This document shows positions 44,177 through 53,712 of a DNA stretch of 64,000 nt, one piece after another. This DNA comes from Hyphomicrobium_A sp964493785 (GTDB lineage: Bacteria; Pseudomonadota; Alphaproteobacteria; Rhizobiales; Hyphomicrobiaceae), in the NCBI GenBank assembly GCA_964493785.1, contig CAZBPM010000006.1, positions 98,909 to 162,908 on the forward strand, written 5' to 3'. Position 1 is the stretch's first letter, and every line of letters starts with the position of its first letter. The notes beneath the pieces were generated by a model, which was given only the letters and a program-made list of their open reading frames with translations, was not told the origin of the DNA and made no database searches. The position numbers and the translations under genes were made by a program.

Positions 44177-44782
44177 CTAGAGCAGCGGCTCGTCGTAGAT
44201 GCGCTGGCCCTCTGAAATCAGTCCCTTTATCGCAGCTTCGCCGTTCGATCCGACGGCGATGAGCGCGGAGATTTTCTTGTCTCCCACCATCTGCTCAAGG
44301 GCGCGGCCGGTACCCTCGGGCACGAAGAAGCTCTCGATGCCGTAGTGCAGGCCGACGCTGACTGGCTCGTTCGGCTGTCCCGGTCCCGGCGTCGATGCGA
44401 AGTCGACCCGGCCTTTGATCACGACCTCGTCGGCAGAGACGCTTGCGGGTGGCGTGGTAGCGCCAGCGACGGGCTGCCAATTGTCGCCCGGGCCCTTGCG
44501 CAGGGTGACGTAGAACGGATCGTTGCGATCGGGCGTCTTCGATCCCGGCGGCAGCTTGTAGCGGGAAATGTCATAGCCGAGGATCACATAGTCGCCGCGG
44601 AACAGACTGCGCGGATCGACGGGGATCACCTCGAGCACGATCTCGCGGCCGTTGGACAGCAGCGACGTGCGGTCCCAGATCATCCAGCCGAGCACGGCGG
44701 CCTGTCCGAGTGCGACCGCCGCGATGGCGAGCCACAAGTTGCGGCGCTCGGGCGGCATGTCGCCCATCAGCCTGTTGATCAT
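44177..44782 (-). CDS. GDYXXLXY-domain membrane-anchored protein
   Basis: A 201-residue protein with one N-terminal membrane span (about residues 16-35) and the hallmark FRGDYVILGYDIS motif (about residues 65-77) that names the family. Its ATG overlaps the stop of the DUF2157 gene by 4 bp. DUF2157 and GDYXXLXY genes are regularly paired and are likely to form one membrane complex; the function is unknown. Confidence 0.88.
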   Translation of the reverse strand: MINRLMGDMPPERRNLWLAIAAVALGQAAVLGWMIWDRTSLLSNGREIVLEVIPVDPRSLFRGDYVILGYDISRYKLPPGSKTPDRNDPFYVTLRKGPGDNWQPVAGATTPPASVSADEVVIKGRVDFASTPGPGQPNEPVSVGLHYGIESFFVPEGTGRALEQMVGDKKISALIAVGSNGEAAIKGLISEGQRIYDEPLL

Positions 44783-45876
44783 GGAGAGGCCTCCGAGGCG
44801 GGACTTACGCGCGCGTGCAGCCGGTAGGCGATCACCGACAGAAGGATGACGAGCACGCCCGCCGACAGGAAGAAGAGCGAGGAGCCGAGCAGCGTGCCGA
44901 CAGTCTGGAAGTAGACGCCGAGCACCTCGATCGAGAAGCCGGCATAGCCGAGCCAGAGCAGCGCGGGGCTGCCGAGCCTCAGGCCGAGAGCGATGCCGCC
45001 CAGGACCAGCGCGAGGCTGAGGATCGCTAGCAGGATGAAGTAATCCAGCGGCAGGTCCTTCATGAACTGCAGCGCGAACAGGCCGGCGTAGGCGATGCAC
45101 ATGCCGTAGGCGATCAGTGACGTCGACCAGCCGGACAGCCGCTCGTCGGCAACCGGTCCGGCTACGCCCGCGGCGGCAACGAGAAGGCCGATCCCGACGA
45201 CGACGCCGTGACCGTTACCGTTGAAGAGCGTGTAGCCGAGGCTGACGATCCAAATGGCGAGGGCAACGGCAGCGAGGTGAAGACCTCCGCGCCAGCCTTG
45301 CCACGCGATCGCGGCGGTCACGGCGCCCCAGCCCAGCAGGAACGACCAGTGCGTCCAGCCTGTTTCCACCACGATCCATCCGCTCCAGAGGCAGACGAGC
45401 AGCATCGCGACGGCGAGCGCAGGGTTGGATTTCAGGATGACGCCAGCGGCGAGCGCGCCCAGCGCCCAGACGAGGACGGCGTCGGGCGGATGCCCTTCGA
45501 TGTGGAACATCTGCGCGATGAGCATGATGCCAGCGCCGAAGATCGAGACGCCGGTGAGGATGGCGGCGTGGGCGAACGTCGGGTGCTTGCGCTCGAACAG
45601 TACGCCGGCAATGCCGTAGGACGCGAAAAGGGCGCCAAAAATCAGCGCCAGCCGGAACAGGCGAGGCATCTCGTTCCAGTGGGCGGCGACGAAACTCATC
45701 GCGCCGAAGCCGATCAGCACAGCTCCGAGGATGCCCAGTGCCGTGGCGAGGTCGAGCTTGCTGGAATCGGTGGCAAGGAGATCGCGGCGTATGGAAGCTT
45801 CGCCGTCGGCGCTGACCCAGCCGGCCTGGCGCCAGCGCACGAGATCGCGGTCGAGACGCTTTGCGTAGCGTGACAT
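44779..45876 (-). CDS. DUF2157 multi-span membrane protein
   Basis: The 365 residues begin with the cytoplasmic DUF2157 region (RYAKRLDRDLVRWRQAGWVS) followed by about twelve hydrophobic segments and end in a short basic tail. Typical family residues lie in FVAAHWNEMPRLFRLALI. It is translationally coupled to the GDYXXLXY gene. No transport or enzyme motif is visible. Confidence 0.88.
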   Translation of the reverse strand: MSRYAKRLDRDLVRWRQAGWVSADGEASIRRDLLATDSSKLDLATALGILGAVLIGFGAMSFVAAHWNEMPRLFRLALIFGALFASYGIAGVLFERKHPTFAHAAILTGVSIFGAGIMLIAQMFHIEGHPPDAVLVWALGALAAGVILKSNPALAVAMLLVCLWSGWIVVETGWTHWSFLLGWGAVTAAIAWQGWRGGLHLAAVALAIWIVSLGYTLFNGNGHGVVVGIGLLVAAAGVAGPVADERLSGWSTSLIAYGMCIAYAGLFALQFMKDLPLDYFILLAILSLALVLGGIALGLRLGSPALLWLGYAGFSIEVLGVYFQTVGTLLGSSLFFLSAGVLVILLSVIAYRLHARVSPASEASP

Positions 45877-46123
45877 GGCAGTCCTATCGCCGGTCGGGCC
45901 TATGCCTCTCGCGGGTCGAGAAGGCTCGACCGGAGGCTTTCAACGCGTTGGAGGTTATCGGGGGACGGGGGGCGAGACAATGTCGTTAATACGGCTCCAC
46001 TAAGCCGCGAAACGATTAAGGTTGTCCGCATTGAGACCGGCGCCGCTTCTCGCTTTGCTTGATCGTGCTTCTTATCGGAAAACCGGTTCCCACTTTTCCG
46101 GAAGCACTCTAGTTTGCCGCTCC
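45877..46123. promoter_or_regulatory. Divergent promoter region of DUF2157 and trmFO
   Basis: About 250 bp between two divergently read genes. Promoter elements must lie here, but no clear -35/-10 pair was assigned. Confidence 0.35.
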
Positions 46124-47542
46124 ATGCAAGATATCAAGCCTGTTCACATCGTTGGCGGGGGCCTCGCTGGCTCCGAAGCCGCCTGGCAGATCGCGTCGGC
46201 CGGGGTGCCGGTGGTGCTGCACGAGATGCGCCCTGTGCGGATGACCGACGCGCACAAGAGCGAGCAACTCGCCGAGCTCGTCTGCTCCAACTCGTTCCGC
46301 TCCGACGACTGGGAGGCCAACGCGGTCGGCCTGCTGCACGAGGAGATGCGGCGCGCGGGATCGCTCATTCTTTCGGCGGGCGATAAACACAAGCTGCCGG
46401 CGGGCGGTGCGCTGGCGGTCGATCGCGACGCGTTCGCCGCCGAAGTTACGCAACGCCTCGCGCAGCATCCCCTGGTGCAGCTGGAGCGCGGCGAGGTCGC
46501 CGGCCTGCCGCCGGAGGACTGGGACAGCGTCGTGATCGCGACAGGCCCCCTCACCTCCCCCGAGCTGAGCAGCGCCGTGCGCGCGCTGACCGGCGAGAGC
46601 GACCTGGCATTCTTCGACGCGATCGCGCCGGTCGTGCATCGCGAGTCGATCGATACGTCGATCGCATGGTTTCAATCGCGTTATGGCAAGACCGGGCCGG
46701 CGGGCACCGGCGCTGATTATCTCAACTGCCCGATGACGCGCGAGGAATACGAGGCGTTCATCGACGCGCTGCTTACGGGCGAAAAGACGGTCTTCAAGGA
46801 GTGGGAGGCAAACACTCCCTATTTCGACGGGTGCCTTCCGATCGAGGTGATGGCGGAGCGCGGGCGCGAGACGTTGCGCTATGGACCGATGAAGCCGGTC
46901 GGCCTCGACGATCCACGCACGGGCCGGTGGCCGCACGCGGTCGTGCAGCTCCGCCAGGACAATGCGCTCGGAACGCTGTGGAACATGGTCGGCTTCCAGA
47001 CCAAGCTGAAGCACGCCGAGCAGGTGCGCATCTTCCGGATGATCCCCGGACTGCAGGAGGCGGAGTTCGCACGGCTGGGCGGCCTGCATCGCAACACCTT
47101 CATCAACAGCCCGAAGCTGCTCGACGGCACTCTGCGTCTCAGGGCGATGCCGCGCCTACGCTTTGCCGGGCAGCTGACCGGCGTCGAAGGCTATGTGGAA
47201 AGTGCAGCGATCGGACATCTGGCCGGGCGTTTCGCGGCAGCGGAACGGCTCGGGCGCCAGCTTTCACAGCCGCCACCGACGACGGCGCTCGGTGCCCTCA
47301 TCGGCCACATCACGGGCGGACATCTTTCGGCGGACGAGGACGGCGGGCGCTCGTCCTTTCAGCCGATGAACATCAACTACGGGCTGCTGCCGGAGATCAC
47401 GTCTGCGGACAAAGATGCCGACGGCAAGCGGCTGAAGGGAAAAGAGCGCGGCCGCGCCAAGAAGCGGGCGATGAGCGTGCGTGCGCTCGCTGACATCGAC
47501 CGCTGGCTCGCGGAAGCGGGAATTCAGGTGGCTGCGGAATAG
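46124..47542 (+). CDS. TrmFO, folate/FAD-dependent tRNA (uracil-54-C5) methyltransferase
   Basis: A 472-residue enzyme that makes ribothymidine at position 54 of tRNA using methylenetetrahydrofolate and FADH2. The FAD-binding start HIVGGGLAGSEAAWQIA, the CSNSFRSDDWE segment, and LNCPMTREEYEAF are typical. The ATG at 46124 begins the FAD fold directly; a frame extending upstream to 46022 is not needed. Bacteria using TrmFO usually lack TrmA. The gene stands alone, converging on the SGNH hydrolase gene. Confidence 0.96.
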   Translation: MQDIKPVHIVGGGLAGSEAAWQIASAGVPVVLHEMRPVRMTDAHKSEQLAELVCSNSFRSDDWEANAVGLLHEEMRRAGSLILSAGDKHKLPAGGALAVDRDAFAAEVTQRLAQHPLVQLERGEVAGLPPEDWDSVVIATGPLTSPELSSAVRALTGESDLAFFDAIAPVVHRESIDTSIAWFQSRYGKTGPAGTGADYLNCPMTREEYEAFIDALLTGEKTVFKEWEANTPYFDGCLPIEVMAERGRETLRYGPMKPVGLDDPRTGRWPHAVVQLRQDNALGTLWNMVGFQTKLKHAEQVRIFRMIPGLQEAEFARLGGLHRNTFINSPKLLDGTLRLRAMPRLRFAGQLTGVEGYVESAAIGHLAGRFAAAERLGRQLSQPPPTTALGALIGHITGGHLSADEDGGRSSFQPMNINYGLLPEITSADKDADGKRLKGKERGRAKKRAMSVRALADIDRWLAEAGIQVAAE

Positions 47543-47561
47543 TTGCGTTGCGGCCCTGCGA

Positions 47562-49703
47562 TCACTGAACGCGGATGAAGGCGTCCGGCGCAGCGACTGC
47601 CGGTGATGGCCGCTCGGCTCCCTGGCCGTACTTTGCAAGCACGCCTCGCGCCTTGTGCGCGACCGCATCGGCGATCGCTGCCTGCCCCTCCGCCGTTGGA
47701 TGGAAGGCGCCCGAATAGGTGGAGGCCAGCACGAGCTGGAACCAGGCGAAGGCGTCGAGCTTCAGCACCTTCTGCAGCAGCGAGGCTGCAACGTGGAAGT
47801 TGCCGGTCATGAACGCGTCATTGGGGGTGCGGAACCAGCGCTGACGCGGGGCGTACGCCTTGAAGTCGGCCGGGTTGTAGGGGCGCCATCCCTCCGCCGT
47901 CTTGCGTGGCAGGCGCAGTTCGTCGGCGATGTCGGCGCCGTCGTATGTGGTGCCCGCACAGATGCCGCGGCCGAGGAAGTCACGCCGGTGCTGATCGACG
48001 AACGTCCACTGGTAGTGCGCGGCGGCATCCTTCATCGCGTTGTTGAGCTTGTCGGCGATCCAGGTGCCGACGCGCAGCTTGGTCTCGCTCAAATGGAAGT
48101 CGGGCAGCACGTCCATGCCTTCGACGCCGTCGGGGCAGGTGCTTTTGCCGTCGCCCTGCAGCGCCAGCCCGGGATAGGCCGTCAGCAGCACGCGGTCGGA
48201 CTGCTCCCAGGGAATATGGAGCAGGTAGTGAACGGCGCGGTTCAGCGACTTGTAGCGCAGGATCAGCGCTTCGAGGCCGAGGCTCGCGTCGTCGAGATCG
48301 TGCACCTGGCCGAACCAGCCGCCGAGCATGCGCAGCGTCGATTCATCTGACAGCACAGAGTTGGCGAGAAGGCGCGAGAAGCCGACGTCGTTACCGCCGA
48401 TCGACACGAACATGAGGTCGATCTTGCGCGCGTTGATCGGATCGCATTTGCGCAACACGAGGCCGCCCTTCAGCTCCGCGATCGTGCCGTCCATATGATA
48501 TGCTTCGGGCAGATCCTGCATGGGCGCGTCGTGCTCGTCGCACTGGGCGGCTGCGATGGCGGAGATCTGCGACATGTCGGAGGGATTGGGCACCCACTCG
48601 TTGCCGGCGTAGCTGAGGAACAAACCGTAGGTGACCTCAGATCCCGAGCAGGCGACGCCCACGTACGTCACGGCGCGATGCTCGTCCTCGATAGAGAGCT
48701 GCAACGCTGCGCGGAGCTGGTGCGAATACAGCGATCGGTGGCAGCCCTGGTCGCTCCAGCGTGCATTTTCCTGAATAAAAGCCTTGTCGCCGATCTGCTT
48801 CCACGGCCCGACGCGTGCTGGATAACCGGTGAGATCTCGTGTTTCGGAACGCGCGCCGTAGTCGGCCGAGCGGTCTCTCGAGAAGAGCACGGGCACATCG
48901 GGATTGCCCTCGCCGGACGCGAAGCTGTCGCCCAAGCCGACGATCAGCAGATCGCGGACGTTGACGTCAGTGCTGGCGACCTCGCGGCCGCCGATCTCGA
49001 CGGTGACGGTCGCGCCGCCGGGATATGGAACGTCGAAGTGCACGGCCTCGCTGCAGGCCTGCACAACCGCATCGCCACGCACGATGCCGTCGCCGCGCGG
49101 GGCCGTCAGCCAGGTGCAGGTGAGGCCGGCCGCTTCGTCGATGCCGTCGACCGAGAGAACAACGCGGTGCGATTTGGGATTGATGTAGCTGGTGCCGTCC
49201 TTGCACTCGAAGCGATTGGTGCGCGCATTCCAGCACGTCTCGCGGAACATGGTCTCGGCCCAGCCATTCTGGTGCCGCGTGCTCAAGGCCTGCTCGGCGG
49301 CGAGGATCGGATGCTGCAGGCGGTCTTCGGGCGGGAGCGCAAGGAATGTGGCGCGGTGGACCTCGGTGTCACTCGTGTCGGTGAAGAAGCGGAACGAGTT
49401 CTCGACGCGCCAGGAGATCTTGGGAACGGGGAGCACGGTTGCGGGCGGCGCTGCCGTAGGAGGCGCGGTCGTGGCGGGCGGGGAGTCGACAGACGGCGCA
49501 AGGAGGTCGTTGATGTTGACCGCTGGTGCGGGTGCAGGGGAGGCCACGGGCGGCGCAAGGAGGTCGTTGATGTCGACCGCTGGTGCAGGTGCAGGGGAGG
49601 CCACGGGCGGCGCGATGCCAGTCGCGTCCTGAGCAAGGCTCGGGGCGCTCGGCATTGCGGCCAGTATCAGCAGCACCGTGCATTGGGCTGCCGTGCGCAA
49701 CAT
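47562..49703 (-). CDS. Secreted SGNH/GDSL-family hydrolase
   Basis: The 713-residue protein has a signal peptide (ending SLAQ), a Pro/Ala-rich N-terminal linker (about residues 30-95) that contains two tandem 19-residue repeats, a beta-rich region (about 95-245) and an SGNH hydrolase domain. Catalytic blocks: Ser260 in GLGDSFASGEG, the block III Asn in SIGGNDVGFS, and a C-terminal Asp/His region with FHPTAEGQ. It should act on an ester or acyl group outside the cytoplasm; the substrate is unknown. It is much longer than single-domain GDSL lipases, through the added N-terminal half and a large insertion. Confidence 0.87.
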   Translation of the reverse strand: MLRTAAQCTVLLILAAMPSAPSLAQDATGIAPPVASPAPAPAVDINDLLAPPVASPAPAPAVNINDLLAPSVDSPPATTAPPTAAPPATVLPVPKISWRVENSFRFFTDTSDTEVHRATFLALPPEDRLQHPILAAEQALSTRHQNGWAETMFRETCWNARTNRFECKDGTSYINPKSHRVVLSVDGIDEAAGLTCTWLTAPRGDGIVRGDAVVQACSEAVHFDVPYPGGATVTVEIGGREVASTDVNVRDLLIVGLGDSFASGEGNPDVPVLFSRDRSADYGARSETRDLTGYPARVGPWKQIGDKAFIQENARWSDQGCHRSLYSHQLRAALQLSIEDEHRAVTYVGVACSGSEVTYGLFLSYAGNEWVPNPSDMSQISAIAAAQCDEHDAPMQDLPEAYHMDGTIAELKGGLVLRKCDPINARKIDLMFVSIGGNDVGFSRLLANSVLSDESTLRMLGGWFGQVHDLDDASLGLEALILRYKSLNRAVHYLLHIPWEQSDRVLLTAYPGLALQGDGKSTCPDGVEGMDVLPDFHLSETKLRVGTWIADKLNNAMKDAAAHYQWTFVDQHRRDFLGRGICAGTTYDGADIADELRLPRKTAEGWRPYNPADFKAYAPRQRWFRTPNDAFMTGNFHVAASLLQKVLKLDAFAWFQLVLASTYSGAFHPTAEGQAAIADAVAHKARGVLAKYGQGAERPSPAVAAPDAFIRVQ
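49497..49610 (-). repeat. Two 57-bp tandem repeats within the SGNH hydrolase gene
   Basis: Residues 32-50 and 51-69 (PPVASPAPAP then AVDINDLLA) are copied in tandem, differing by Asp/Asn. The DNA copies differ at only a few bases, so the duplication looks recent and could vary in number between strains. Confidence 0.85.
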
Positions 49704-49727
49704 TGGTGATCCCCCTCGTGGCTGGGA

Positions 49728-50531
49728 CTAGAACCGGCGTAGCCTTTTTGCGGCGTAAATCCTCCACACGCGTGTCAGCGGCGAGATCGTTGCCTGCTCG
49801 AAGGCAATGTTTGGTCCAAGTCCCTCCAAAGCCTTCAAATAGGGCCCAACAAGGGCGACAGGAAGGATCGACTGGCGGATTGCCGCTTCTGCGGACGGTG
49901 CATGACGCCGCACCTTTGCATATTCGGCGCGTATATCGGCGAGCAGTGGTGCGGCGATCGCCGCCCAGTCGGGATGGGCGTCCCTCGCCAACGGATCGCG
50001 CCCCTTCTGCAAAAGCAGCGGGAGGGCCCGCAGTAACTGCATTCGGCCGTAGCATTGGGCAGCGGCAGTGATAAGGGGCACGTCGGGCTCAGGCTGCGTC
50101 GCCCGCAGCAGATGCGTTGCCAGACGGAATGCGGTGCCCTGCCCCTGGTTCGCGAAGGCTTCGACGGCCTGAGGCGTGCTCAATGCGCCGGGGTGCAACA
50201 GCTCCTCGTAGGCGTCGATGATGGGCACGGCACCGGCGAGCGGGATGTTCTGGGCGCCAAGCGCGCGACGGAGCGCTTGCACGACGGGCGGACCGTCCCA
50301 GGCCGCATCGTCCAGCTGATCACGCCACCACTGCAGACGGATGGCGGCGATTGTCGGCTCGGCGACCGATACCGGGATACGAGAGATCTCGCCGTGGAAG
50401 GCAGCGATGGCGAGCAGGCCGTCGCGGGCGGGCGCGGGGGCGAGCAGCGCGGCGAGGTAGCGATCGTAATCGAACTGGCGCGCGACGCGGCGCACCTCGG
50501 CCCAATCTTCGCTCTCTCGTGCATCCGACAT
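49728..50531 (-). CDS. Squalene/phytoene synthase-like protein, NDUFAF6 homologue
   Basis: A 267-residue member of the squalene/phytoene synthase superfamily. The Asp-rich motifs that bind prenyl diphosphate in real synthases are missing: the first position reads AFHGEISRIPVS and the second NQGQGTAFRL. Instead the pattern (RLQWWRDQLDD, DYDRYLAALLAPA) matches the human complex I assembly factor NDUFAF6. It should therefore be a non-catalytic assembly or membrane protein. It lies 21 bp downstream of the Mth938-like gene. Confidence 0.85.
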   Translation of the reverse strand: MSDARESEDWAEVRRVARQFDYDRYLAALLAPAPARDGLLAIAAFHGEISRIPVSVAEPTIAAIRLQWWRDQLDDAAWDGPPVVQALRRALGAQNIPLAGAVPIIDAYEELLHPGALSTPQAVEAFANQGQGTAFRLATHLLRATQPEPDVPLITAAAQCYGRMQLLRALPLLLQKGRDPLARDAHPDWAAIAAPLLADIRAEYAKVRRHAPSAEAAIRQSILPVALVGPYLKALEGLGPNIAFEQATISPLTRVWRIYAAKRLRRF

Positions 50532-50552
50532 GGCGGCGCCCCTGCGATGAGC

Positions 50553-50948
50553 TCAGTCGACAGCAATCAGGCCAGCACCGAAAACGCGGCCTTCCGCCAG
50601 CAGCACATTATACGTGCGAGCGGCGGCTCCGGTGCTCATCGGTTCGAGACCGATGCCGGCGTCGGCAAAAAGCCGGCGGACCGGCTCGGGTGGGAGCTTG
50701 TGCTCGGGACCGGTGCCGAGCAGCACGAAGGACGCTGGCTTCAGCTCGGCGAGGAACAGTGCGCAGCGATCAGGGGTGAGGTCGCTCAGATTGGCGATGT
50801 CCCAGCCGTAGATGCCGCTCGGGACGATCACCAAAGACCCGCGGTGGCTCATGTCGGCGAAGCGGAAGCCGCCGTTGCCGTAGGCGTCGATCGGGGCGCG
50901 ACCGGGAAAGAATGCCTTGCCGAACTGAGGCAGGTCCCGGTCAGGCAT
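50553..50948 (-). CDS. Mth938-like domain protein, NDUFAF3 homologue
   Basis: A 131-residue protein with the Mth938/DUF498 fold pattern (GGFRFADMSHRGSLVIVPSG, then SFVLLGTGPEHKLPP and the GIGLEPMSTGAAARTYNVLL end). The human relative NDUFAF3 is a complex I assembly factor. The gene lies between secF and the NDUFAF6-like gene, an arrangement common in alphaproteobacteria. A role in respiratory complex I assembly is likely but unproven in bacteria. Confidence 0.9.
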   Translation of the reverse strand: MPDRDLPQFGKAFFPGRAPIDAYGNGGFRFADMSHRGSLVIVPSGIYGWDIANLSDLTPDRCALFLAELKPASFVLLGTGPEHKLPPEPVRRLFADAGIGLEPMSTGAAARTYNVLLAEGRVFGAGLIAVD

Positions 50949-50979
50949 CGGCCCACCTCACCCGTGCGCCGCGTTGCGG

Positions 50980-52020
50980 CTAGCGCACGGCCTTTTTCGA
51001 AACGACCGAACGCGCTGCCTTGGCGGCACGATCGGCGCCGGCGGTGGTGGCTGGCGCGATGACTGGGTCGTTGTTGTCCTTCGCCTTGGGCGTGCTGCCG
51101 ACGGTGTCGCGCTTGACGCCGAGGTAGCCGAGGAGAGGCGCGGCGATGAAGATCGACGAGTAGGTGCCGATCACGATACCGAGCAGCATCGTCAGCGAGA
51201 AGTTGCGGATCACCTCGCCGCCGAAGATGAGCAGCGCCGCGATGCCGGCGATCGCGGTGACGCCGGTCAAGACGGTGCGCGACAGGGTCTCGTTGATGGA
51301 GATGTTGAGCAGCTCGGTGAGATCCATGCGCTTGTACTTGCGCAAGTTCTCGCGGATGCGGTCGGAGACGACGACGCTGTCGTTGACCGAGTAGCCGAGC
51401 ACGGTCAGCAGGGCGGCGACGATCGAAAGATCGAACTCGAGCTGAAGGGCGGAAAAGATGCCGACGATCACGAGCACGTCGTGCAACAGCGAGAGGACGC
51501 AGCCGACCGCGAACTGCCACTCGAAGCGGAACCACACGTAGGCGGAAACGGCGAGAAGCGATGCGAGAACTGCGATGATGCCGGTGCGACGCAGTTCGCT
51601 CGATACGGCAGGTCCCACCACTTCGATGCGGCGCTGCGTGAACTCGGGCCCGAGCGTGTCGACGACCTTCTTCATGGCCGCCTGCTGCTCGATCTCGCCG
51701 CCCTTCTGCTGCTCGACGCGGATCAGCACGTCCGTGTCGGAGCCGAAGCTCTGGATCTGGACCGAGCCGACGCCGATGGCGTTCAGCTTGTCGCGCATGT
51801 CGGCGAGATCGGCCGGGCCGTTCTTGTGCTGCACCTCGACCAGCGAGCCGCCGACGAAGTCGACGCCGTAGTTCAGGCTCTTTGTGAAGAACAGTCCAAG
51901 CGAGAGGGCCATGAAAATCAGCGACAGCACGAGACACAACCCCTTGTAGCGCATGAAGGGGAGCCGCGTGTTGTGCGGGAAGAAGTCGAAGCCCTTGAAG
52001 TCGGGGATGGGGAAGAACAT
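50980..52020 (-). CDS. Protein translocase subunit SecF
   Basis: A 346-residue SecF with six membrane spans and a large periplasmic loop after the first. Family segments: YGVDFVGGSLVEV near residue 75, and FSLTMLLGIVIGTYSSIFIAAPLL toward the end. It has a longer charged C-terminal tail (Lys/Ala-rich) than E. coli SecF. With SecD it uses the proton gradient to pull exported proteins across the membrane. It follows secD by 13 bp. Confidence 0.95.
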   Translation of the reverse strand: MFFPIPDFKGFDFFPHNTRLPFMRYKGLCLVLSLIFMALSLGLFFTKSLNYGVDFVGGSLVEVQHKNGPADLADMRDKLNAIGVGSVQIQSFGSDTDVLIRVEQQKGGEIEQQAAMKKVVDTLGPEFTQRRIEVVGPAVSSELRRTGIIAVLASLLAVSAYVWFRFEWQFAVGCVLSLLHDVLVIVGIFSALQLEFDLSIVAALLTVLGYSVNDSVVVSDRIRENLRKYKRMDLTELLNISINETLSRTVLTGVTAIAGIAALLIFGGEVIRNFSLTMLLGIVIGTYSSIFIAAPLLGYLGVKRDTVGSTPKAKDNNDPVIAPATTAGADRAAKAARSVVSKKAVR

Positions 52021-52033
52021 CGCTTCTTTCCTT

Positions 52034-53650
52034 TTAGACCGGCACTTCGACGATGCGCTGCTTGCCCTTGCTCTTGATCCAGAGCGAAACGAGCAGGCGC
52101 GTCACGGTGACGGCGGCGAACACGGAGGTCAGGATGCCGATCGTCAGGGTGACCGCGAAGCCGCGGATCGGACCGGAGCCGAGCCAGAACATGATGATGG
52201 CGGCGGCCATCGTGGTGAGCTGGCTGTCGAGAATGGTGATCCAGGCGCGCTGGAAGCCCTGATCGATGGCCGCGATCGCCGTCTTGCCGGCGCGCAATTC
52301 TTCGCGGATGCGCTCATAAATCAGAACGTTCGCGTCGACAGCCATACCGATGGTCAACACGAAGCCGGCGATGCCGGGCAGCGTGAGCGTGGTGCCGATG
52401 ACCGACATGAAGGCGATGATCAGGAAGCCGTGCACGATCAGGCCGATGACGGCGAAGACACCGAATGTGCCATAGGCAGCGATCGTGAGGACGGCGGTCG
52501 AGAGACAGCCGATGAGGCCTGCGAGCTTGCCGGCTTCGATGGAGTCGGCGCCGAGCGAAGGTCCGACCGTGCGCTCCTCGACGACCGTGAGCTTGGTCGG
52601 CAGGGCGCCGGAGCGAAGCTGAACGGCGAGCGTGCTAGCGCTGTCGACGGTGAACTGGCCGGAGATCTGGCCCGATCCACCGAGGATCGGCTCACGGATG
52701 ACCGGAGCGGACAGCACCTTGTTGTCGAGGACGATAGCGAACGGCTGGCCGACGTTATCCTTGGTGTAACTGCCGAACTTGCGCGCGCCCGACTGGTTGA
52801 AACGGAAGGAGATGATCGGTTCGTTGGTGCGCTGGTCGAAGCCGGGCTGGGCGTCGGTCAAATCCTCGCCCGAGACGATCGGGGATTCCTGCAGAAGATA
52901 GCTGCGGTCGCCTTCGCCCTCGACGCCCGGGTAAATCTTGTAGCCGAGCGGCGCCCTGGTCTGCTTGGCTTCCTCGGCTGTCGTGGTGGGATGCACGGAA
53001 TGGAAGGTCAGCTTGGCGGTCTGGCCGATCAGGTCCTTGAGCTGCTTGGTGTCCTGCAGGCCCGGGAACTGAATGAGGATACGGTCCGAGCCCTGGCGGA
53101 CCACGGTCGATTCAGAAGTGCCGAGAGCATTGACGCGGCGGTCCACGGTCTCGATCGCGGCGCTGGCTGCACTGGATACGCGGTGCTGCATGCCCTGCGG
53201 CGTCGGCGCGAGAGAGATAGTGTCCGGGGGGCTGCTGGTGACGGCAATGTCATTGCCGCCGGAACCCATAATCGAGCTGCCGATCGGCAGGATCAGCTTC
53301 TTCAGCGCCTCGACTGCCTTGTCGAGATCCTCGGGCTTGGTCACCTTTACCTGGACAGCGTTGCCGACAACGCCGAGGCCGGTGAAGCCGATCTTTGCAT
53401 CACGCAATTGCTTGCGGGTGTCGTCGCGCAGGTTGTTGAGCCAGTCCCGCTCAAGCTCCTTGGTGTCCATGGCGAGCAGAAGATGAGCGCCGCCCTGGAG
53501 GTCGAGGCCGAGCGGAAGCTGCCGGTGCGGCACCCACCAGGGCCACTTCTCGACCGTCTCCTTCGGGAAGAAGTTGGGCAGAGTGAACAGCACGCTCGCC
53601 AAGCAGACGATGACGACGGCGATGATCTTCCAGCGTTCGAAGTGCAGCAT
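52034..53650 (-). CDS. Protein translocase subunit SecD
   Basis: The 538-residue protein begins with one membrane span, then the large periplasmic P1 domain (LGLDLQGGAHLLLA, NALGTSESTV) and five further spans with the conserved GMAVDANVLIYERIREE in the fourth. It pairs with SecF in proton-driven export. The order yajC, secD, secF is standard. RND-type transport residues look intact. Confidence 0.96.
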   Translation of the reverse strand: MLHFERWKIIAVVIVCLASVLFTLPNFFPKETVEKWPWWVPHRQLPLGLDLQGGAHLLLAMDTKELERDWLNNLRDDTRKQLRDAKIGFTGLGVVGNAVQVKVTKPEDLDKAVEALKKLILPIGSSIMGSGGNDIAVTSSPPDTISLAPTPQGMQHRVSSAASAAIETVDRRVNALGTSESTVVRQGSDRILIQFPGLQDTKQLKDLIGQTAKLTFHSVHPTTTAEEAKQTRAPLGYKIYPGVEGEGDRSYLLQESPIVSGEDLTDAQPGFDQRTNEPIISFRFNQSGARKFGSYTKDNVGQPFAIVLDNKVLSAPVIREPILGGSGQISGQFTVDSASTLAVQLRSGALPTKLTVVEERTVGPSLGADSIEAGKLAGLIGCLSTAVLTIAAYGTFGVFAVIGLIVHGFLIIAFMSVIGTTLTLPGIAGFVLTIGMAVDANVLIYERIREELRAGKTAIAAIDQGFQRAWITILDSQLTTMAAAIIMFWLGSGPIRGFAVTLTIGILTSVFAAVTVTRLLVSLWIKSKGKQRIVEVPV

Positions 53651-53712
53651 CTGTCAACCGATCTCGTATGCGGATGTCACCAAGTGCAACCGGGGTCGCG
53701 CGGCGAGCGCGA

